From contig DASZVN010000119.1 of assembly GCA_035547055.1 (NCBI GenBank), positions 1-55,642 of the forward strand: a stretch of DNA of 55,642 bases. Reading direction: 5' to 3'. Below the pieces are notes generated by a model that saw nothing but the letters and a program-made list of their open reading frames with translations, had not been told where the DNA came from and did no database searches. Both the position numbers and the translations under genes were made by a program. This DNA is from DASZVN01 sp035547055 (GTDB lineage: Bacteria; Pseudomonadota; Alphaproteobacteria; Rhizobiales; Methylopilaceae). The number at the start of each line of letters is the position of its first letter. The stretch's first letter is position 1. Shown one piece after another: positions 50,011 to 55,642 of this stretch.

Positions 50011-50700
50011 TTGCGCGAGATCGTCTTCGACACCGAGACCACGGGGCTCGACCCCCATGACGGCCACCGCGTCGTCGAGATCGGCTGCGTCGAGATCGTC
50101 AACCTGATCCCGACCGGGCAGACGTTTCACGTCTACATCAACCCCGACCGCGACATGCCCGAGGAGGCGTTTCGCGTCCACGGCCTCTCCGCCGATTTCC
50201 TCAGGACCCATCCTCGTTTCGCCGAGGTGGTGGACGGGCTGCTCGCCTTCGTCGGCGACGAGGCCCGGCTGGTCGCCCACAACGCCGGCTTCGACTTCGC
50301 CTTCCTCAACGCCGAGCTGAAGCGAGCGGGGCGGCCGCTCCTGATGCAGGAGCGCATCGTCGACACGCTGTCGCTGGCGCGCCGGCGCCATCCGGGCGCG
50401 TCAAACCGGCTCGACGACCTCTGCCTGCGCTACCGCATCGACAATTCGCGCCGCACCAAGCATGGCGCGCTGCTCGACGCCGAGCTGCTCGCCGAGGTCT
50501 ATGCCGAGCTCTGCGGCGGCCGCCAGGCCAGCCTCGGCCTCCTGCTCGACGGGCAGGCGATCGTGGTCGCCGGCGCGGCCGCGGCCCGGGTGCGGCCGGC
50601 ACCGCTGCCGCCGCGCGTAACCGAGGCCGAGCTTGCCGCCCACGCCGCCTTCCTCGCGACCTTCGGCGCGCCGCCGCTCTGGCAGGATTTCGCCGGGTAG
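50011..50700 (+). CDS. dnaQ: DNA polymerase III epsilon subunit (3'-5' proofreading exonuclease)
   Basis: A 229-residue exonuclease of the replicase. Exo I VFDTETTGLDPHDGHRVVEIG lies at residues 5-25, Exo II HNAGFDFAFLNAEL near 88-101, and Exo III HGALLDAELLAEVY near 150-163 (His and Asp), with DEDDh residues all present. It ends with a tail (RVTEAELAAHAAFLATFGAPPLW) for binding the polymerase subunit. The start is TTG at 50011 with GGAGAGAG 6 nt upstream. No ATG gives the family N-terminus, so the TTG is chosen. Confidence 0.94.
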   Translation: MREIVFDTETTGLDPHDGHRVVEIGCVEIVNLIPTGQTFHVYINPDRDMPEEAFRVHGLSADFLRTHPRFAEVVDGLLAFVGDEARLVAHNAGFDFAFLNAELKRAGRPLLMQERIVDTLSLARRRHPGASNRLDDLCLRYRIDNSRRTKHGALLDAELLAEVYAELCGGRQASLGLLLDGQAIVVAGAAAARVRPAPLPPRVTEAELAAHAAFLATFGAPPLWQDFAG

Positions 50701-50718
50701 CGCACGCGGCACGCCCTC

Positions 50719-50815
50719 GTCATCCCGGCCGAAGCGAAGCGCAGAGCCGGGATCCGAGGCTGGCCGCTCGCTCGCAACCGGGCCCCGGATCGCGCTGTGC
50801 GCGTCCGGGGACGAC
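50719..50815. repeat. Family B palindromic repeat, copy 6
   Basis: A 97-bp unit with GTCATCCCGG at the left and a mutated right end (CCGGGGACGAC), between the convergent dnaQ and secB. Confidence 0.8.
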
Positions 50816-50840
50816 AGGTGGAGAATGCCGGTGCGAGTCC

Positions 50841-51353
50841 CTACTGCGCCTGCGGCGGCTGCATGGCCGTGGGCTGCTGGCGCTGCATCAATTGCTGGCG
50901 ATAGAGCGCCACGAAGTCGATCGGGTCGATCATCAGCGGCGGGAAGCCGCCGTTGCGGACCGCGTCGGCGATGATCTGCCGGGCGAACGGGAAAAGGAGG
51001 CGCGGGCACTCGATCAGGACCACCGGACCGCGATCCTGCTCGGACACGTTCTGGATGCGGAACACGCCCGCGTAGAGCAGGTCGAAGCTGAACAGGAGGT
51101 TGTCGCCGCCGCCGGCATGGCCGTCGATCTTGAGCTCGACCTCGATGTCGGTCTCCGACATCGGCTTGGCGTTGACGTTGACCTGGATCTGGATGTTCGG
51201 CGCCGGCTGCTGGCCCTGGGGCTGCACCAGCGAGCGCGGTGCCCGCGGGTTCTCGAACGACAGATCCTTCACGTATTGAGCCAGCACGTTGAGGGTCGGC
51301 GGGTTCGCAGCCTGCGGGTTCGCGTCCTGCCCGGGGGCGCCGTTGGTGCTCAT
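50841..51353 (-). CDS. secB: Protein-export chaperone SecB
   Basis: A 170-residue tetrameric chaperone that keeps precursor proteins unfolded for SecA/SecYEG. It carries NVLAQYVKDLSFENPRAPRSL near residues 24-44, the substrate-groove strands LKIDGHAGGGDNLLFSFDLLYAGVFRI near 73-99 and LFPFARQIIADAVRNGGFPPLMIDPIDF near 118-145. The Gln/Pro-rich N- and C-terminal tails are usual in alphaproteobacteria. ATG at 51353 has GAGGA 7 nt before it, while an upstream TTG (51359) is disfavoured. It is divergent from the Tim44-like gene. The fxsA gene that often lies beside secB is not found. Confidence 0.97.
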   Translation of the reverse strand: MSTNGAPGQDANPQAANPPTLNVLAQYVKDLSFENPRAPRSLVQPQGQQPAPNIQIQVNVNAKPMSETDIEVELKIDGHAGGGDNLLFSFDLLYAGVFRIQNVSEQDRGPVVLIECPRLLFPFARQIIADAVRNGGFPPLMIDPIDFVALYRQQLMQRQQPTAMQPPQAQ

Positions 51354-51574
51354 GGCCAATCCTCGATCGCGGAAATTCGGGGTGTCCCGGGCGGGGCTAG
51401 CACGCCGCCGTCGCGGGCCGCAAGGTCGCCCCGGTTGGCGGCGGAGGCGGAATCCTCTACCCTAGGCGGGCAGGTGCGTCCGGCGGCCGTGGGGGAACGC
51501 TGGCACAAGCGCTCGGCCGCCGCCATATCAGCCTCGAAGGGCCGGCGAAGCGGCCGACCGCCCGCAAGGAAGCC

Positions 51575-52270
51575 ATGAGCAGCGTCGACACCATCTACAC
51601 CGTCATCCTCGTGGTGCTCGCCCTGTTCATCTTCTGGCGGCTGCGCGCCGTCCTGGGCACGCGCACCGGCAACGAGCGCCCGCCGAGCGACCCCTACAGC
51701 CGGCGCGAGGCCGCGCCGCCCGCGGCGGCGGGCAGCGAGAACGTCATCGGCCTGCCGCCGCGCGGGGCCGAGACCCGCCCGCCCGCGGTGCACCAGGAGC
51801 CGAGCGCCGGGCCGGCCGCGCCGCCGGCCCACGGCGTCGCCGCGGTGGCGGCGGCCGAGCCGGGCTTCGAGGCGAACGCCTTCCTCGATGGCGCCAAGAG
51901 CGCCTACGAGATGATCGTCACCGCCTTCGCCAAGGGCGACCGCCGGGCGCTGCGCGACCTCGTGAGCCGCGAGGTGTTCGACGGCTTTTCCGAGACCATC
52001 TCCCAGCGCGAAGCCGACGGCCACACGGTGGACGTAACCTTCGTCTCGATCGACAAGGCCGAGATCGCCGACGCCGACGTCCAGGGCCGGACCGCCCACG
52101 TCACCGTGCGCTTCGTCTCGCAGATGGTGAGCGCGGTGCACGACCGCGATGGCAAGCTGATCGAGGGCAGCCCCGACAAGGTGGTCGAGGTGACCGACCT
52201 GTGGACCTTCGCCCGCGAGGTCGGCGCGCGCGATCCCAACTGGACGCTCGTCGCCACCCAGAGCGGATGA
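51575..52270 (+). CDS. Tim44/TimA-like inner-membrane protein
   Basis: A 231-residue protein with an N-terminal transmembrane helix (VDTIYTVILVVLALFIFWRLRAVLG, residues about 4-28), a Pro-rich linker (about 35-95) and a C-terminal Tim44-like lipid-binding domain (FLDGAKSAYEMIVTAFAKGDRRAL, LVSREVFDGFSETISQRE, VDLWTFAR-type end) of the mitochondrial Tim44 family. The bacterial role is thought to be inner-membrane protein handling. ATG at 51575 follows AAGGAAG. The 221-bp divergent gap from secB probably contains both promoters, and CTACCCT at 51456 is a weak -10 candidate. The stop overlaps mltA. Confidence 0.93.
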   Translation: MSSVDTIYTVILVVLALFIFWRLRAVLGTRTGNERPPSDPYSRREAAPPAAAGSENVIGLPPRGAETRPPAVHQEPSAGPAAPPAHGVAAVAAAEPGFEANAFLDGAKSAYEMIVTAFAKGDRRALRDLVSREVFDGFSETISQREADGHTVDVTFVSIDKAEIADADVQGRTAHVTVRFVSQMVSAVHDRDGKLIEGSPDKVVEVTDLWTFAREVGARDPNWTLVATQSG

Positions 52271-53424
52271 GCCGCGCCCGCGCCGGCTGGGCGGCGCTGG
52301 TCGGCATCATCCTCGCCCTCCTCGGCACGACCGCCGCCCGCGCCTGGCCGGACCCCGCCACGCGCCTGATGCCGCTCCGCTACGGTCAGCTCGCCGGCTG
52401 GGGCGGGACCGACCTCCGGCCGGCCTTCGCAGCCTTTCGCGCCGTCTGCGCGCGCGGCACGGCGGGCGGGCCCGGACCCTCGCTCGCGGCGGCCTGCGCT
52501 GCCGCGAGGGCGTTGCCGCGAGCGCCGTCTGCCGCCGCGGCGCGGCGCTTCTTCGAGGCGGCGTTCGCCCCGGCCGAAGTGGTGCCGGCCGGCGGCGGCC
52601 AAGGCTTCTTCACCGGATATTACGAGCCCGAGGCGCCGGGCGCGCTGCGCCGCACGGCGCGCTTTTCCGCGCCGCTCCTGAAGGCGCCGCCGGGACTCGT
52701 CGCGGTCCCCGACGGGATGCGGCTGCCGGGCGTGCCGGTGGCGCTGACCGCGGTGGTGAAGGGACCGTCCGGCCGGGTCGCGGCGCTGCCCGATCGCGCC
52801 GCCATCGAGGCCGGCGCGCTCGCCGGGCGCGGCCTCGAGCTGGTGTGGCTCGACCCGGTCGACGCCTTCTTCATCCAGGTTCAGGGCTCGGGGCGGGTGC
52901 GGCTCGCGGACGGCCGGGTGCTGCGCGTCGGCTTCGCCGGGCGGAACGGCTGGCCCTACACCGCGATCGCGCGCCTCCTGGTCGAGCGCGGCGTGATGAC
53001 GCGCGCGGAGGCGACCGCGCCGGCGCTGCGCGCCTGGCTGGTGGCCCATCCCGCCGATGCGCCGGGGCTGATGCGCGAGAACCGCTCCTACATCTTCTTC
53101 CGCGAGACCGCGCCCGGCGCCGCAATCGCACCCGAAGGCGGCGCCCACGTGCCGCTGATGCCCGGCACCGGCATCGCCATCGACCGCCGCATCTGGCCCT
53201 ACGGCCTCCCGGTCTGGATCGACGCCGATCTCGCGACCGGCCCCGGCGGGGCGCTCCGGCGCTTCCGCCATCTCGCGGTCGCCGAGGATGCCGGCGACGC
53301 GATCAAGGGGCCGGCCCGCGCCGACATCTTCTTCGGCACCGGCGAGAGGGCCGGGGCGATTGCCGGCCTGGTCAAGCAGCCGGGCCGCTTCGTCGTGCTC
53401 GTGCCGCGCGGCGCCGCCCGATGA
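52267..53424 (+). CDS. mltA: Membrane-bound lytic murein transglycosylase A
   Basis: A 385-residue peptidoglycan transglycosylase that cleaves MurNAc-GlcNAc bonds and forms 1,6-anhydro ends. It has an N-terminal signal sequence (ALVGIILALLGTTAARA, residues about 11-27). The double-psi barrel domain carries GFFTGYYEPEAPG near 118, DPVDAFFIQVQGSGRVRL near 196 and the catalytic-Asp region VAEDAGDAIKGPARADIFFGTGE near 338-360. ATG at 52267 overlaps the Tim44-like stop, and its own stop overlaps smr. No lipobox Cys is visible after the signal, so it may be periplasmic rather than lipid-anchored. Confidence 0.95.
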   Translation: MSRARAGWAALVGIILALLGTTAARAWPDPATRLMPLRYGQLAGWGGTDLRPAFAAFRAVCARGTAGGPGPSLAAACAAARALPRAPSAAAARRFFEAAFAPAEVVPAGGGQGFFTGYYEPEAPGALRRTARFSAPLLKAPPGLVAVPDGMRLPGVPVALTAVVKGPSGRVAALPDRAAIEAGALAGRGLELVWLDPVDAFFIQVQGSGRVRLADGRVLRVGFAGRNGWPYTAIARLLVERGVMTRAEATAPALRAWLVAHPADAPGLMRENRSYIFFRETAPGAAIAPEGGAHVPLMPGTGIAIDRRIWPYGLPVWIDADLATGPGGALRRFRHLAVAEDAGDAIKGPARADIFFGTGERAGAIAGLVKQPGRFVVLVPRGAAR

Positions 53425-53963
53425 GTCGGAGCCGCGGCCTTCGCCCGGACGAGGCGGCGCTGTGGGCGCAGATCGTCGCGGGGATCGCCCGGCTCGACGG
53501 CCGCCCGCCGCCGGCATCCCTGCGCGAGATGCCGGCGCCGCCGCCCATCGTCGAGCCGCCTTCCGGCGCGCCGCCGCGGCGGATGGCGCAAAAGCCCGCG
53601 GTCTTGGCGCCGCAGACGATCGACCCGCGCCTCGCCCGTCGCCTGGCGCGCGGCACCGCCGCGGTCGAAGGGCGGCTCGACCTCCACGGCCTGACCCAGG
53701 CGGCGGCCCATCGCCGGCTCAACGCCTTTCTCCTCGCCGCGCAGGGCCGCGGCGAGCGCCTCGTCCTGGTCGTCACCGGCAAGGGCCGCGATGTCGCCGA
53801 TGCCGACCCGCTGGCCCAGCGCCGCGGCGTCCTGCGCCGCCTCGTGCCGCTCTGGCTCGCCGACCCGGCGCTCCGCGCCGTCGTCCTCGGCTTCGGCGAA
53901 GCCGTTCCCGCCCACGGCGGCTCTGGCGCGCTCTACGTCCGGCTGAAACGGAAGCGTCCGTAG
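53421..53963 (+). CDS. Smr/MutS2 C-terminal domain protein
   Basis: A 180-residue protein with an unstructured N-terminal half and a C-terminal Smr domain. RLDLHGLTQAAAHRRLNAF lies at about 92-110, VVTGKGRD near 120 and the GSGALYVRLKR end (HGG-GSGA) near 167. The LDxHGL and GxG motifs are those of Smr nuclease-like domains. Function in this family is nucleic-acid related and possibly nicking. The standalone alphaproteobacterial form sits conserved between mltA and hslU. ATG at 53421 overlaps the mltA stop. The TAG stop is the first bases of a family E repeat. Confidence 0.93.
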   Translation: MSRSRGLRPDEAALWAQIVAGIARLDGRPPPASLREMPAPPPIVEPPSGAPPRRMAQKPAVLAPQTIDPRLARRLARGTAAVEGRLDLHGLTQAAAHRRLNAFLLAAQGRGERLVLVVTGKGRDVADADPLAQRRGVLRRLVPLWLADPALRAVVLGFGEAVPAHGGSGALYVRLKRKRP

Positions 53964-54028
53964 GGTGGGCATCGCTTGCGATGCCCACGTCCGGCGCCTG
54001 ACGTGGGCAAGCCGGGCTTGCCCACCCA
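53960..54028. repeat. Family E palindromic repeat, copy 3
   Basis: About 69 bp from GTAGGGTGGGCATCGC to CTTGCCCACCC. The TAG of its left end is the stop codon of the Smr gene. It fills the convergent gap to hslU. Confidence 0.85.
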
Positions 54029-54042
54029 CGAGGTAGGTGTGC

Positions 54043-55341
54043 CTACAGCACGAAGCGGCTGAGGTCGGCGTTCCTGGCGAGGTCGCCGACGTGGTCGCGG
54101 ACGTAGCCGCCGTCGATCACCACCGACTCGCCGTTGCGGTCGGGCGCGCTGAAGCTGATGTCGTCGAGGACGCGCTCGATCACGGTCTGGAGTCGCCGCG
54201 CGCCGATGTTCTCGACCGCGGTGTTGACCTCGACCGCGATGTCGGCGAGCGCGTCGATGGCGTCGTCCGTGAAGGTCAGCGTCACGCCCTCCGTCGCCAT
54301 CAGCGCGACCGACTGGCGGATCAGGCTGGCCTCGGTCTCGGTGAGGATGCGGCGAAAATCCTCGCGGGTCAGCGCGTCCAGTTCGACCCGGATCGGCAGG
54401 CGGCCCTGGAGCTCGGGCAAAAGGTCGGACGGCTTCGAGACATGGAACGCGCCCGAGGCGATGAACAGGATGTGGTCGGTCTTCACCGGCCCGTATTTGG
54501 TCGAGACCGTCGTCCCTTCGATCAGCGGCAGGAGGTCGCGCTGCACGCCCTCACGGCTGACGTCGCCCATGCGGCCCTCGCGGCTCGTGATCTTGTCGAT
54601 CTCGTCGAGGAAGACGATGCCGTTGTTCTGTACCGTCTGGATCGCCTCCTGCACGAGCTGGTCATGGTCGAGCAGCTTGTCCGACTCCTCGGTGACCAGC
54701 GGCTCGAAGCTCGACGACACCGAGAGCCGGCGCGTCTTCTTCTGCCCGCCGAAGGCCTTTCCGAACATGTCGCCGAGCGAGATCATCCCGACCTGGCCGC
54801 TGCCGCCGGGCAGCTCGAACATCGGCATGTTCTGCTGCTGGACGAGGTCGAGCTCGATCTCCTTGTCGTCGAGCTCGCCGGCACGGAGCTTCCGGCGAAA
54901 GCTGTCCCGCGTCGCCGGCCCGGCGCCGGGGCCGACCAGGGCGTCGAGCACGCGCTCCTCGGCGGCGTGGTGGGCCTTGGCACGCACCTCCTTGCGCCGT
55001 GCCTCGCGGGTCAGCGACAGGCCGATCTCCATGAGGTCGCGCACGATCTGCTCGACGTCGCGGCCGACATAGCCGACCTCGGTGAACTTGGTCGCCTCGA
55101 CCTTGAGGAACGGGGCGTTGGCGAGCTTCGCCAGGCGGCGCGAGATCTCGGTCTTGCCGACGCCGGTCGGCCCGATCATCAGGATGTTCTTCGGCAGCAC
55201 CTCGTCGCGCATCGTCTCGTCGAGCTGGAGGCGGCGCCAGCGGTTGCGGAGCGCGACGGCGACCGCGCGCTTGGCGGCGCCCTGGCCGACGATGAAGCGG
55301 TCGAGCTCGGAGACGATCTCGCGGGGGGAAAATTCGCTCAT
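54043..55341 (-). CDS. hslU: ATP-dependent protease ATPase subunit HslU
   Basis: A 432-residue AAA+ unfoldase that partners the HslV peptidase. IVSELDRFIVGQGAAKRAVAVALRNRWRR is at 9-37, Walker A ILMIGPTGVGKTEISRRLA near 54-72 and Walker B GIVFLDEIDKI near 238-248. The insertion (I) domain of about 110-230 and the sensor/C-terminal DLSRFVL, which inserts into HslV, are present. ATG at 55341 overlaps the DUF2585 stop (ATGA). hslV is expected further to the right outside the window. Confidence 0.98.
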   Translation of the reverse strand: MSEFSPREIVSELDRFIVGQGAAKRAVAVALRNRWRRLQLDETMRDEVLPKNILMIGPTGVGKTEISRRLAKLANAPFLKVEATKFTEVGYVGRDVEQIVRDLMEIGLSLTREARRKEVRAKAHHAAEERVLDALVGPGAGPATRDSFRRKLRAGELDDKEIELDLVQQQNMPMFELPGGSGQVGMISLGDMFGKAFGGQKKTRRLSVSSSFEPLVTEESDKLLDHDQLVQEAIQTVQNNGIVFLDEIDKITSREGRMGDVSREGVQRDLLPLIEGTTVSTKYGPVKTDHILFIASGAFHVSKPSDLLPELQGRLPIRVELDALTREDFRRILTETEASLIRQSVALMATEGVTLTFTDDAIDALADIAVEVNTAVENIGARRLQTVIERVLDDISFSAPDRNGESVVIDGGYVRDHVGDLARNADLSRFVL

Positions 55342-55642
55342 GGGGCGGACACTCCGGCCTGCCACTGCCGGATCGATTCGACGGGATGGAGCAGCATGAG
55401 GACGTTCAGGGTGAGGTTGTCGCGGATGACATAGCCGGCCAGGAGCTCGAAGAACACCGCCAGCGCCACCACGCTCCATGTGGGGAGCCGCGCGGCGAGG
55501 AAAAAGCCCAGCGTCGCGACCAGCGTGTCCGACACCGAGTTGAGGATGCTGTCGCCGAAATAGTGCAGCGAGATGGTGGCGGCGCGGTAGCGCTCGATGA
55601 TCCACGGCGAGTTCTCGACGATCTCCCAGAGGGTCTCGAGGC
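55338..55642 (-). CDS. DUF2585 membrane protein, 5' end outside window
   Basis: The visible 100 codons run off the right edge. LETLWEIVENSPWIIERYR followed by AATISLHYFGDSILNSVSDTLVA matches the alphaproteobacterial DUF2585 family, and two hydrophobic segments (LVATLGFFLAARLPTWSVVALAVFF and the preceding part) fit an integral membrane protein. The end DNLTLNVLMLLHPVESIRQWQ is typical. Function is unknown. The stop overlaps the hslU ATG by 4 bp, matching the conserved hslV-DUF2585-hslU arrangement of Hyphomicrobiales. Confidence 0.9.
   Translation of the reverse strand, partial: LETLWEIVENSPWIIERYRAATISLHYFGDSILNSVSDTLVATLGFFLAARLPTWSVVALAVFFELLAGYVIRDNLTLNVLMLLHPVESIRQWQAGVSAP

Overview
This is a very G+C-rich window (coding strand strongly biased to G/C third positions, so almost every gene casts long shadow ORFs) from an alphaproteobacterium, most likely Hyphomicrobiales (Rhizobiales) or a close relative. 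The evidence is the gene order hemE | ppsR-maf-aroE-coaE-dnaQ-secB-Tim44-mltA-smr-hslU-DUF2585, prfA-prmC next to a DUF4167 gene, a 1,601-residue NAD-glutamate dehydrogenase, and several families of palindromic intergenic repeats typical of such genomes. No rRNA, tRNA, CRISPR array, transposase or phage gene was seen.

Layout. 1-9.8 kb is accessory catabolism and uptake: a truncated acyl-CoA synthetase, an Asp/Glu/hydantoin-racemase-like protein, a complete branched-chain-amino-acid-type (Liv) ABC transporter with LivM and LivG fused in one polypeptide, an FMN reductase, a crotonase-fold protein lacking both hydratase glutamates, and a metallo-beta-lactamase-fold hydrolase. 9.9-13.1 kb is core translation (prfA, prmC, and a DUF4167 gene behind a long structured leader). 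13.2-23.5 kb is a second catabolic block built around a divergent promoter region: leftward an orphan Liv-type binding protein, Rieske oxygenase alpha and beta subunits and a core-MetE-like zinc protein; rightward a second core-MetE-like protein, a quinone-oxidoreductase-like enzyme and an FAD aromatic hydroxylase; then an MFS exporter and a small Trp-rich unknown. 23.7-26.6 kb holds glucose dehydrogenase and a GH15 glucoamylase/trehalase-like enzyme. 26.9-30.0 kb is a 1,038-residue RTX protein. 30.1-36.1 kb has a D-2-hydroxyacid dehydrogenase, a ligase-associated-type exonuclease, an amidohydrolase and mutS. 36.2-36.8 kb is an AbrB/Doc toxin-antitoxin pair with a perfect palindromic operator. 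36.9-45.1 kb has an ABC1/UbiB-like kinase, a membrane unknown, gdhZ and a coupled MFS transporter.

45.2-55.6 kb is the conserved neighbourhood of an alphaproteobacterial replication origin. hemJ and hemE run left, and ppsR, maf, aroE, coaE and dnaQ run right. The 312-bp hemE/ppsR gap is the position of Caulobacter Cori and contains an A+T-rich patch and DnaA-box-like CCACA/CCCACA motifs. I regard it as the probable chromosomal origin. secB, Tim44-like, mltA, smr and hslU follow. The usual partners rho (left of hemJ) and fxsA (next to secB) are absent from their expected places.

At least six families of roughly 70-135 bp intergenic palindromes (nineteen copies noted) separate transcription units. 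One family consistently begins on the stop codon of the gene upstream, and another has become the C-terminal tail of the racemase-like ORF. The best candidates for undescribed biology are the Rieske/MetE-like divergent cluster, the stop-codon-anchored repeat, and the A+T-rich island inside the RTX gene.
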